Positions 24,158-30,230 of a DNA stretch of 31,438 bases are shown here, piece after piece; positions within the stretch are counted from its first letter, which is position 1, and each line of letters opens with the position of its first letter. A model generated the notes under the pieces. The model was not told the DNA's origin. It searched no databases and was given only the letters and a program-made list of their open reading frames with translations. This stretch comes from CAZUQH01 sp964622465 (GTDB lineage Bacteria > CG03 > CAZUQH01), in contig CAZUQH010000010.1 in assembly GCA_964622465.1 (NCBI GenBank), positions 1-31,438 on the forward strand, written 5' to 3'. A program made the position numbers and the translations under genes.

Positions 24158-24754
24158 ATGGAACTTGTAATTGCAACCAGAAACCAGGATAAGTTACTGG
24201 AAATAAAAGAGCTTTTTCTGAGCGCTGGATTAGATAACATTAGTTTTTTTGGTCCCGAAAACTTTCCCGGTTATCCAGAGGTTATTGAAAATGGCAAGAC
24301 ACAAAGAGAAAATGCGCTAAAGAAGGCGCGAGCCGGCAGAGATTTTACAGGCAAGGCAACTCTCGCAGAAGATTCTGGACTTGAGGTTCAGGCGCTCGGC
24401 GGTGCGCCTGGTGTCTATTCTGCACGTTTTGCAGGTAAAGGTTGTGTATATCGCGATAATAACCTGAAGTTGCTGGCAATGATGGAAAAGTTTGAGAACC
24501 GCAAGGCAATGTTCCGTTGTGTTGCCGCAATCGCTTTTCCAAATGGAGACGAAAGGGTAGTCGAAGGTACGGTTGATGGGTGTATCTCTCGTGAGCTACT
24601 CGGTGAGGCCGGCTTTGGTTATGACCCGCTGTTTATTCCCTCTGGCTATGATAAAACGTTTGGCCAGCTTGGACTTAGAGTAAAGCAAAAGATAAGCCAC
24701 CGTACACATGCAATACTTGCTGCTATACAGGTCCTTAAGAATGTCCGGGTTTAG
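24158..24754 (+). CDS. rdgB: XTP/dITP pyrophosphatase (RdgB/HAM1 family)
   Basis: 198 residues, the family length. It removes non-canonical purine triphosphates such as dITP and XTP. Signatures: N-terminal 'MELVIATRNQDKLLEIKELF', 'ATLAEDSGLEVQALGGAPGVYSARFAG' with the catalytic acidic residues, and 'GFGYDPLFIPSGYDKTFGQL'. The usual 'SHR' is present (KISHRTHA). It often neighbours rph, as here. A GATAAT 8 bases before ATG (24144-24149) may be a -10 box, but a matching -35 was not found. Confidence 0.95.
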   Translation: MELVIATRNQDKLLEIKELFLSAGLDNISFFGPENFPGYPEVIENGKTQRENALKKARAGRDFTGKATLAEDSGLEVQALGGAPGVYSARFAGKGCVYRDNNLKLLAMMEKFENRKAMFRCVAAIAFPNGDERVVEGTVDGCISRELLGEAGFGYDPLFIPSGYDKTFGQLGLRVKQKISHRTHAILAAIQVLKNVRV

Positions 24755-24782
24755 TCGTTCATTATCATTCTGTGTGCCCTGT

Positions 24783-24810
24783 GTCATTCTGAGCGCAGCG
24801 AAGAATCCCG
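24783..24810 (-). repeat. Dispersed repeat copy, reverse orientation
   Basis: GTCATTCTGAGCGCAGCGAA followed by GAATCCCG is the clean reverse-complement form of the repeat family (GATTCTTCGCTGCGCTCAGAATGAC). It lies between the rdgB-like gene and the tRNA-Pro promoter. A 10-bp direct repeat CTTGTCTTAC occurs just downstream at 24829-24838 and 24847-24856. Confidence 0.7.
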
Positions 24811-24847
24811 TACCATCATACTGGCAATCTTGTCTTACTTTCCCCAC

Positions 24848-24876
24848 TTGTCTTACCTGCCTTCTTGTAGTATAAT
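24848..24876 (+). promoter_or_regulatory. Promoter for tRNA-Pro
   Basis: TTGTCT (24848-24853), 17 bp and TATAAT (24871-24876), ending 21 bases before the tRNA. Confidence 0.65.
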
Positions 24877-24897
24877 TGTCCCCATAGAAGTTGAAAT

Positions 24898-24974
24898 CGG
24901 GGTGTAGCGCAGTTGGCCAGCGCGCTTGCTTTGGGAGCAAGAGGTCCGGGGTTCAAGTCCCCGCACCCCGACCA
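24898..24974 (+). tRNA. tRNA-Pro (anticodon TGG)
   Basis: 77 bases with encoded CCA. The acceptor stem CGGGGTG pairs with CACCCCG, discriminator A. Anticodon stem CTTGC/GCAAG carries loop TTTGGGA, giving anticodon TGG. T arm is CCGGG-GTTCAAG-TCCCCG-like. The C1-G72 start is typical of bacterial proline tRNAs. Confidence 0.95.
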
Positions 24975-24988
24975 AGCCCTTTGGGCTT
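24974..24988 (+). terminator. Weak hairpin after tRNA-Pro
   Basis: AAGCCC-TTT-GGGCTT directly follows the tRNA, with a pyrimidine-rich tail (CTCTTCC) and no clean T-run. Confidence 0.35.
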
Positions 24989-25050
24989 CTCTTCCGCCAG
25001 CCGTTATACGAAATATTACTCGGCATAACTAATATACGATTGGTAGCGTG

Positions 25051-26058
25051 ATGAATATGATAATCGAATTCCTTACAGCATTCAAGGATTATTTCATTGA
25101 GGTATTGCCCTTTCTCTTGATAGGTTTTCTCTTGAGTGGACTAATCCATGAATTCATTCCATCAAGATGGGTGGAAAGATATCTCGGCGGAAAGGGTATA
25201 AAGCCGATTCTCTATTCTACCCTTGCCGGGACAATCCTTCCCATTTGTTGCCTTGGTTCCCTCCCGGTGGCGGTGAGCCTGCACCAAAAAGGGGCGAAGT
25301 TAGGGCCGGTTCTAGCCTTTCTGGTTGCAACGCCAGCTACCTCCATAACCGCTCTCCTGGTCAGCTATGCCCTGCTGGGGATAAAGTTCACCGTGTTCAT
25401 ATTCTTTACCGTGATAGTGATGGGGCTCGTTATGGGCCTTATTGGAAACTTGATTAAGGTAAAACCTAGAGGTTTCGCCTCTCAAAATAAACAGATAGCC
25501 ATAGACCCAGTCTGTGGGATGAATGTAGAAATAGGGAAGGCGACTAAAACAGAATATAACGGAGAGGTTTATTATTTTTGCTGTTCCCACTGCCAGCAGG
25601 CATTTGAGACTAGCCCGGAAGGATATTTGGAGGCTCACTCCACAAACATCGCCCACAGGTTAAAGCACGTCTTAAAATATGCCTTTGTGGATATGGTCAA
25701 GGAGATTGGGCCCGAGCTGCTCTTGGGCCTGGCTCTGGCAGCGGTGGTGGCAGCGGTTGCCCCGGTGGGTAGATTTATCGGAGATTATTTCAGTGGTGGC
25801 CTTGGGTATCTATTTAGCCTTGTCTTTGGACTTGTGATGTATATCTGCTCCACTGCCAGTGTTCCACTGGTTCATGCTTTCATAGTGCAAGGAATGAATA
25901 TCGGGGCTGGGATGACGTTGCTTATTGTGGGACCGGTCACAAGTTTGGGGACTATTTTGGTCTTGAGAAAGGAGTTCGGTATCAAAACTCTGCTCATATA
26001 TCTGGCAATTATCAGCATTTTAGCTCTATCCTCGGGATTTCTCTTTTCAATAGTATAG
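25051..26058 (+). CDS. Metal/metalloid permease with an embedded YHS domain
   Basis: About 335 residues. N-terminal helices carry 'LIGFLLSGLIHEFIPSRWVERYLGG' and the cysteine pair 'TILPICCLGSLPVAVSLHQKGAKLGPVLAFLVATPATS', as in the ArsP/DUF318 permease family. A cytoplasmic loop (about residues 148-190) holds a complete YHS domain 'IDPVCGMNVEIGKATKTEYNGEVYYFCCSHCQQAFETSPEGYL', a heavy-metal-binding module. A second helix bundle follows with 'VMYICSTASVPLVHAFIVQGMNIGAGMTLLIVGP'. This matches efflux transporters proposed for copper, zinc or arsenic compounds; the substrate is not certain. Start is GTG 25048 or the next codon ATG 25051; Shine-Dalgarno is weak. Its codon use (many CTC, TTG, CCC) looks different from its neighbours, a mild hint of transfer. 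Confidence 0.82.
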   Translation: MNMIIEFLTAFKDYFIEVLPFLLIGFLLSGLIHEFIPSRWVERYLGGKGIKPILYSTLAGTILPICCLGSLPVAVSLHQKGAKLGPVLAFLVATPATSITALLVSYALLGIKFTVFIFFTVIVMGLVMGLIGNLIKVKPRGFASQNKQIAIDPVCGMNVEIGKATKTEYNGEVYYFCCSHCQQAFETSPEGYLEAHSTNIAHRLKHVLKYAFVDMVKEIGPELLLGLALAAVVAAVAPVGRFIGDYFSGGLGYLFSLVFGLVMYICSTASVPLVHAFIVQGMNIGAGMTLLIVGPVTSLGTILVLRKEFGIKTLLIYLAIISILALSSGFLFSIV

Positions 26059-26093
26059 GATGCGATAACCAGGCATCACCTTGGGAGGATGAT

Positions 26094-26351
26094 ATGGAAA
26101 AAAGTATTTTGATTATTGTCGTAGGGAAGCGGAAAGAAACTGTCGTAAATGTCCAAAAAATTCTCACAGCGTGGGGATGTATTATAAAAACGCGGCTGGG
26201 GATTCATGACGGAGTACTTGGTAATTGTTCGGAAAGCGGACTTATAATTCTTGAACTGGTTGGAAATAAGAAAGATAAACGTGGGCTTGCAAGGAAGTTA
26301 AGTATTCTTCCTGGCGTAACGGCGAAACTTGTAGAGCTTTCTACAAAGTAA
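26094..26351 (+). CDS. Small ACT-like (TM1266-type) protein
   Basis: 85 residues. 'SILIIVVGKRKETVVNVQKILTAWGCIIKTRLGIHD' and 'SGLIILELVGNKKDKRGLARKLSILPGVTAKLVEL' resemble the ferredoxin-fold proteins annotated as putative iron-only hydrogenase system regulators (TM1266 family). No hydrogenase genes are in the window, so the role is open. GGGAGG before ATG is strong. It is 9 bp upstream of the Ogg2 gene, so the two are probably co-transcribed. Confidence 0.6.
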   Translation: MEKSILIIVVGKRKETVVNVQKILTAWGCIIKTRLGIHDGVLGNCSESGLIILELVGNKKDKRGLARKLSILPGVTAKLVELSTK

Positions 26352-26360
26352 TGTCAGCTT

Positions 26361-27017
26361 ATGGACGGCAGGAATGATACTCTCAAAGAAATCAAGAGGA
26401 TTTATTTTGTCCTCCGTAATGAAATACAAGCCCGGTTGGATGAATTTTCCCGTACCCGGGAAGTTGGGACAGATGAAGACATTTTTGCGGAACTCGCTTT
26501 CTGTATACTAACGCCACAATCAAAAGCAACTTCTTGTTGGGCTGCCGTAGAGCGTCTGCGCGAAAAGAATTTATTCCTGCGGCGAGATGTAAATAGAATT
26601 GCAAAAGAATTGAACGGTGTACGGTTTAAGTACAACAAAACCAGGTACATTATCGGGGCGGCAAGGTTGTTTACCTCTAAAGGGAAATTGTCAATCAAGA
26701 AAAAGTTGAATAACTTTGGCTCTGTAGAAAACGCAAGGAGATGGCTGGTGCAAAACGTGAAAGGTATTGGGTATAAAGAGGCAAGCCATTTCTTGAGGAA
26801 CATTGGTTTCGGGGATAATTTTGCAATTCTTGACAGGCACGTAATGAGAAATCTAAAATTGCTCGGCACAATAAATAAGATTCCAGTATCGCTCTCATCT
26901 GCGAGATATCTAAAAATAGAAGAAAAAATGAGAGAGCTATCGCGAAGAATCAGAATACCTATGGATTATCTGGATTTTGTAATGTGGCACAAGGAAACAA
27001 GGATGGTATTCAAATAA
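26361..27017 (+). CDS. ogg: Ogg2-type 8-oxoguanine DNA glycosylase / AP lyase
   Basis: 218 residues. Helix-hairpin-helix segment 'NVKGIGYKEASHFLRNIGFGDNFAILDRHVMRNL' carries the catalytic lysine K139 and aspartate D158, with the 19-residue spacing expected for the Ogg2 family. The N-terminal 'DEDIFAELAFCILTPQSKATSCW' and C-terminal 'RIPMDYLDFVMWHKETRMVFK' are also family-like. It excises 8-oxoguanine from DNA and cuts the abasic site. No Fe-S loop, so not endonuclease III. Lies just before rubrerythrin, forming an oxidative-damage group. Confidence 0.9.
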   Translation: MDGRNDTLKEIKRIYFVLRNEIQARLDEFSRTREVGTDEDIFAELAFCILTPQSKATSCWAAVERLREKNLFLRRDVNRIAKELNGVRFKYNKTRYIIGAARLFTSKGKLSIKKKLNNFGSVENARRWLVQNVKGIGYKEASHFLRNIGFGDNFAILDRHVMRNLKLLGTINKIPVSLSSARYLKIEEKMRELSRRIRIPMDYLDFVMWHKETRMVFK

Positions 27018-27029
27018 GGAGGTAGAGCG

Positions 27030-27605
27030 ATGGAAAGATTGAAAGGGACAAAAACCGAGAGAAATCTCCTGACTGCTTTCGCAGGGGAGTCACAGGCGAG
27101 GAACCGGTATACATACTTTGGTTCCAAGGCAAAAAAAGAGGGTTACGAGCAAATCTCCGCTATATTCCTTGAAACTGCCGACAATGAGAAAGAACATGCC
27201 AAGCGGCTCTTCAAGTTTCTGGATGGCGGCGAAGTCGAGATTTCTGCTGCATTTCCTGCAGGTGTAATTGGAGGTACGAAAGAAAACCTGAAAGCATCTG
27301 CCAGAGGCGAAAACTACGAACATACAAAGATGTATCCTGAGTTTGCACGGGTAGCGGAGAAAGAGGGTTTTAAGGAAATAGCAGATGTGCTCCAGAGCAT
27401 TGCAGTTGCAGAGAAAGGTCATGAAGAAAGATACATTGCTCTTCGTGAAAATATTGAGAAGGGGAAAGTTTTTAAACGGGAAAAGGTTGTAAGGTGGAGA
27501 TGCCGGAACTGCGGATACATTCATGAGGGCACCGAACCACCTGAAGAGTGCCCGGCATGCGCACATCCAAAAGCATATTATGAATTACTGTGTGAAAACT
27601 ATTAA
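27030..27605 (+). CDS. rbr: Rubrerythrin
   Basis: 191 residues. N-terminal diiron four-helix domain with ligands in 'FAGESQARNRYTYF', 'LETADNEKEHAKR', 'ARGENYEHTKMYPEFARVAEKEG' and 'VAEKGHEERY', then a C-terminal rubredoxin-like domain with two CxxC pairs in 'WRCRNCGYIHEGTEPPEECPACAHPKAYYELL'. It reduces hydrogen peroxide in the cytoplasm of anaerobes, drawing electrons from rubredoxin or ferredoxin. AAGGAGGT precedes ATG at good spacing. Complete, with all expected motifs. Confidence 0.96.
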   Translation: MERLKGTKTERNLLTAFAGESQARNRYTYFGSKAKKEGYEQISAIFLETADNEKEHAKRLFKFLDGGEVEISAAFPAGVIGGTKENLKASARGENYEHTKMYPEFARVAEKEGFKEIADVLQSIAVAEKGHEERYIALRENIEKGKVFKREKVVRWRCRNCGYIHEGTEPPEECPACAHPKAYYELLCENY

Positions 27606-27645
27606 CTGATATTTAATCCCCGTCCTGTTTAAAAGAGACCTACAC

Positions 27646-27674
27646 TTGTATAACAGGAGACGTTTTTGTAGAAT
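27646..27674 (+). promoter_or_regulatory. Promoter for the tRNA-Arg/tRNA-His pair
   Basis: TTGTAT (27646-27651), 17 bp and TAGAAT (27669-27674), 12 bases before tRNA-Arg. Confidence 0.6.
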
Positions 27675-27685
27675 AACATACAGTA

Positions 27686-27759
27686 GCGCCCGTAGCTCAG
27701 CCGGATAGAGCACCTGCCTTCTAAGTAGGTGGCCGCGCGTTCGAGTCGCGCCGGGCGCA
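27686..27759 (+). tRNA. tRNA-Arg (anticodon TCT)
   Basis: 74 bases, CCA not encoded. Acceptor GCGCCCG pairs with CGGGCGC, discriminator A. Anticodon loop CTTCTAA in stem CCTGC/GTAGG (one mismatch-type pair) gives TCT. T loop is TTCGAGT. Eight bases separate it from tRNA-His. Confidence 0.93.
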
Positions 27760-27767
27760 GAAAGAAT

Positions 27768-27845
27768 GGTGAGCGTAGCTCAATTGGTTAGAGCGCATGG
27801 CTGTGGCCCATGAGGTCGGGGGTTCGAGTCCCCTCGCTCACCCCA
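27768..27845 (+). tRNA. tRNA-His (anticodon GTG)
   Basis: Includes the histidine-specific extra G-1 (27768) opposite C73. Acceptor GTGAGCG pairs with CGCTCAC, with encoded CCA (27843-27845). Anticodon stem CATGG/CCATG and loop CTGTGGC give GTG. The opposite strand of almost the whole gene is read as the C-terminal end of the serine recombinase. Confidence 0.95.
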
Positions 27846-29282
27846 AAAAATTTTTGGGCGGTTTTCGACAAGAAACGAATAAGGCAAGTTATAAGAAAAT
27901 AATAACTTAGCGCCAGAGAGACGAAAGTTCGAGCCAATTTTTTTCAAAAACTCCCGTTTTTCTTCCAGTGATCCCTTCCGCGCTATGTAACTGGCTTGGC
28001 CAGCAGAAGTTACGAAGGTTCGAGCTAGTTCGAGCCAAACTTTACCCTTGCCATCATAGCTTGTTAGTTTTTCTTTCACTTCCAGGCGTTCGTTCAATAG
28101 CGATGACTTCTTGCGCTTGTATTCTTCTTCGCTGATAACTTGGTTAAGATAGCTGTCTAAGAGCATATTAAGTTTTCTGTCTATTTCAGTAATTCGCTCA
28201 TTGATGGCAAGGGTTTGCGCACAAGGAGAAGAGTTAGCCGAGGCTTCCTCATCAACCTTGCTAAGTAAGAAACTCTTAAGCTCACCGCTAATAGCAATGT
28301 TATCTATTGCTTCGTTGATTAGTTTGACGAGCGCCTCCTCACGCAAAAATGGCTGATGGCACTCGCCATGCTTTTTAGTACAGCGATAATAGATGTATCT
28401 TTGCTTTTGGATTTCAGAGGTTATTAAGCATCCACACTCGCCACAGCGTATAAATCCACGAAAGACATGATAATGAGGGCCATTTTTGCATGGTTTACTG
28501 CGTAGCAATAAAGCAGCCTGCGCCTTATCAAAGAGTTCCTTTGAGATGATTGGTGGGTGAGTGCCTTCGTAAAGCTCGCCATTAAAGCAAAAGGCGCCAT
28601 AGTAGAAAGGGTTCTTGAGGAGACGCCCGATATTGCTGTTGCTTAGGTTGCCACGCTTTCTTCTGCTGGCCAAGCCAAAGGCAGTCGCCAATTTTCTTAT
28701 TGCGTCTATTGAGTATCGGCCAGTCGAATATAGCTCGAAAAGTTCTCTTATTTTGTTTGCGACTTCCGGCACAACCTCTACTGTGTGATTAAGAGTATTG
28801 TTTTTGTAGCCAAGCGGCGCAAAGCCGGGATATTCACCTCGCCTGAGCTTCTGCCGGAAACCACGCTTAACGTTTTCAGATAAATTGTCCACAAAATATT
28901 TCGACTGACCAAAGATAATAGAGAGCATAAACTTACCTTGCGCAGTATTCTCAAATGTGTAGGTGGGAAACCGCAAATCCACCAGCTTCTCTGTGTCGGT
29001 CAGGTAGATGATTTTACCGCCATCCATTGAGTTTCTCGCTAAACGGTCAGGATGCCAGGCAAGAATAGCGTTGGCTTCACCTCGCTCAATACGCTTTATC
29101 ATCTCATTAAAAACCAAACGCCCAGGTTGTTTAGCAGTCTTTGCCTCAAATAGCTCTTCCTTAATAAACAAATTTTCTTTTTTAGTGTACTCTCTTAACT
29201 CTGCAAGTTGCGCTTCAATAGATAAGACTTGTCTATCTTCTGAATCGGTGGATTTGCGGGCATAGATAAAGTATTTGTTCAT
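27780..29282 (-). CDS. Large serine recombinase, 3' end inside tRNA-His
   Basis: 500 residues as read. N-terminal resolvase domain with catalytic S11 in 'YFIYARKSTDSEDRQVLSIEAQ' and arginines in 'WHPDRLARNSMDGGKI'; recombinase domain 'GFRQKLRRGEYPGFAPLGYKNN ... NIGRLLKNPFYYGAF'; zinc ribbon at about 276-307 (CGECGCL...YYRCTKKHGEC); then a coiled coil (about 355-430). These enzymes cut and rejoin DNA at att sites. AAGGAGGT precedes ATG 29282. The last 21 residues (ERGDSNPRPHGPQPCALTN) are antisense tRNA-His, and 'FRLSGAKLLFSYNLP' just before is encoded in a 49-bp repeat copied in inverse orientation at 29422. The native C-terminus may therefore have been lost or exchanged. Confidence 0.9.
   Translation of the reverse strand: MNKYFIYARKSTDSEDRQVLSIEAQLAELREYTKKENLFIKEELFEAKTAKQPGRLVFNEMIKRIERGEANAILAWHPDRLARNSMDGGKIIYLTDTEKLVDLRFPTYTFENTAQGKFMLSIIFGQSKYFVDNLSENVKRGFRQKLRRGEYPGFAPLGYKNNTLNHTVEVVPEVANKIRELFELYSTGRYSIDAIRKLATAFGLASRRKRGNLSNSNIGRLLKNPFYYGAFCFNGELYEGTHPPIISKELFDKAQAALLLRSKPCKNGPHYHVFRGFIRCGECGCLITSEIQKQRYIYYRCTKKHGECHQPFLREEALVKLINEAIDNIAISGELKSFLLSKVDEEASANSSPCAQTLAINERITEIDRKLNMLLDSYLNQVISEEEYKRKKSSLLNERLEVKEKLTSYDGKGKVWLELARTFVTSAGQASYIARKGSLEEKREFLKKIGSNFRLSGAKLLFSYNLPYSFLVENRPKIFWGERGDSNPRPHGPQPCALTN
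27883..27931 (-). repeat. Arm 1 of a 49-bp perfect inverted repeat
   Basis: On the minus strand this reads CGAACTTTCGTCTCTCTGGC through ATAACTTGCC, identical to 29422-29470 on the plus strand for all 49 bases. It encodes N-F-R-L-S-G-A-K-L-L-F-S-Y-N-L-P of the serine recombinase. Confidence 0.95.
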
Positions 29283-29311
29283 AAATACCTCCTTGAAAAT
29301 TGGTGACTGCC

Positions 29312-29355
29312 TATTTAAATTTTTTGAGCCATCGATAGCTCAAAAAATCTAAATA
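29312..29355. repeat. Imperfect palindrome upstream of the serine recombinase
   Basis: Two 18-base arms (TATTTAAATTTTTTGAGC, 29312-29329, and its complement at 29338-29355) with one mismatch surround CATCGATA. It lies 30-73 bases before the recombinase ATG. Size and symmetry suit an operator or a serine-recombinase crossover (att/res) site; a bidirectional terminator is the alternative. Confidence 0.6.
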
Positions 29356-29421
29356 TTACATAGCGCGGCATAAAGAAAAGATTGGCTAAAAGTGAAACTT
29401 TTTATTTTGCGTCAGCAAAAG

Positions 29422-29470
29422 CGAACTTTCGTCTCTCTGGCGCTAAGTTATTATTTTCTTATAACTTGCC
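29422..29470 (+). repeat. Arm 2 of the 49-bp perfect inverted repeat
   Basis: Identical to the complement of 27883-27931. Identity ends abruptly on the left (AAAAG before it against GGCT in the gene); on the right only patchy similarity continues. Confidence 0.95.
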
Positions 29471-29564
29471 CTTTTTATTTTTGGCCGAAAAAACCCAATA
29501 TAAAATCTGGGGTTCCCTATGGGATGATATTCGTAATTATTTTATCTCCCAACAGGGACCCTGA
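29422..29564 (+). pseudogene. Serine recombinase C-terminal tail fragment
   Basis: Plus-strand frame encodes NFRLSGAKLLFSYNLPFLFLAEKTQYKIWG and stops after 'YFISQQGP'. The first 16 residues are identical to the end of the neighbouring recombinase and the next ones similar (FLFLAEKTQYKI against YSFLVENRPKIF). No start, catalytic domain or ribosome site is attached. It is either a relic of a second copy or the alternative tail of an invertible segment. Confidence 0.7.
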
Positions 29565-29682
29565 TTTAACTCATCTCGCCCTCAGTGCTTGAGCCGAAAG
29601 ATTTTGCATATCTTGCGAGCAGTGCGTGTGTATAGCGCTCGGATACTTCCTAAATCAAGGCTCGCTTTATGCCCTCCCTTTC

Positions 29683-29713
29683 GCCGTCCTTGACACTTCG
29701 TGTCAAGGACGGC
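29683..29713. terminator. Strong hairpin, 14-bp perfect stem
   Basis: GCCGTCCTTGACAC, loop TTC, then GTGTCAAGGACGGC. A second small hairpin CCCTC-CCAGA-GAGGG follows (29713-29727) and then only TTT. It could be a terminator or a palindromic repeat unit. Confidence 0.5.
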
Positions 29714-29789
29714 CCTCCCAGAGAGGGTTTGGCGACTCTTGCAGATGGCTTTTAATCCTCTCCCCCTCAAAGAATTTTTTAAGAAATCG

Positions 29790-29840
29790 TCCCCCTCTCC
29801 TTATATAACAAGGCAATACAAACGGATAAGGAGAGGGGGA
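29790..29840. repeat. Inverted repeat with 15-bp arms
   Basis: TCCCCCTCTCCTTAT (29790-29804) and ATAAGGAGAGGGGGA (29826-29840), perfect, 21 bases apart, flanked by A/T-rich runs. Function unknown; an element end or regulatory hairpin is possible. Confidence 0.6.
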
Positions 29841-29873
29841 AAGAAAAAGACAAAATTTTTTAAAAAGCATCTA

Positions 29874-29907
29874 TGGGCAAATTTTGCCCCCACCCAAAAT
29901 TTGCCCA
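29874..29907. repeat. Inverted repeat with 13-bp arms
   Basis: TGGGCAAATTTTG (29874-29886) and CAAAATTTGCCCA (29895-29907), perfect, with an 8-base C-rich loop, 34 bases before the -35 of the Xre gene. Possible operator or terminator. Confidence 0.6.
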
Positions 29908-29940
29908 GCAATTTTAAAGGGAGAGCAAAAACTGTTTTTA

Positions 29941-29968
29941 TTGTAAATTATTTTAGATTTGGTATAAT
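29941..29968 (+). promoter_or_regulatory. Promoter for the Xre regulator / tyrosine recombinase pair
   Basis: TTGTAA (29941-29946), 16 bp and TATAAT (29963-29968). Transcript start near 29975 leaves a 60-base leader. Confidence 0.65.
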
Positions 29969-30034
29969 ATTGAATGTCAAAGAGCATTGTACTAATTATA
30001 CTATCAAAAGTTGGAAAGGATATCAAGGATAAAT

Positions 30035-30226
30035 ATGATTGGAGATAATGTAAAGAAATTTCGAAAGAAAAGGGAACTGACACAAGACAGACTTGCAAGG
30101 AAAGCAGATATTCCTTACACTATTCTAACAAAATTAGAATCCAATGTTGTTAAAAAGCCTTCTGTTCAAACTGTTGCACAGATTGCTAAGGCACTAGATG
30201 TAAGTGTGGAGGAATTAATAAAATAA
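30035..30226 (+). CDS. Xre-family helix-turn-helix regulator
   Basis: 63 residues from ATG 30035 (MIGDNVKKFRKKRELTQDRLARKADIPYTILTKLESNVVKKPSVQTVAQIAKALDVSVEELIK), a single complete Xre/HTH_3 domain. The frame also opens with a TTG at 30011, but AAGGAT (30025-30030) sits just before ATG. Such small repressors usually bind their own promoter; the inverted repeat at 29874-29907 is a candidate site. It is 4 bp from the recombinase gene and probably controls it. Composition is notably A/T-rich compared with the core genes. Confidence 0.88.
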   Translation: MIGDNVKKFRKKRELTQDRLARKADIPYTILTKLESNVVKKPSVQTVAQIAKALDVSVEELIK

Positions 30227-30230
30227 ATTT

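Larger units (their letters stand above)
29283..30034. other. 750-bp gene-poor, hairpin-rich gap between two recombinases
   Basis: No convincing intact gene. It contains a 44-bp palindrome (29312-29355), a recombinase-tail fragment (29422-29564), a 14-bp-stem hairpin (29683-29713), a 15-bp-arm inverted repeat (29790-29840), a 13-bp-arm inverted repeat (29874-29907) and a promoter (29941-29968). Confidence 0.7.

Noticed and set aside
26402..27566. Minus-strand open frames of 155 and 158 codons inside the Ogg2 and rubrerythrin genes
   Set aside because: Shadows of two clearly conserved genes.
27842..27858. CCCAAAAAATTTTTGGG as the tRNA-His terminator
   Set aside because: The stem is almost all A-T with no loop or following T-run and includes the tRNA CCA end; a junction or chance palindrome is more likely.
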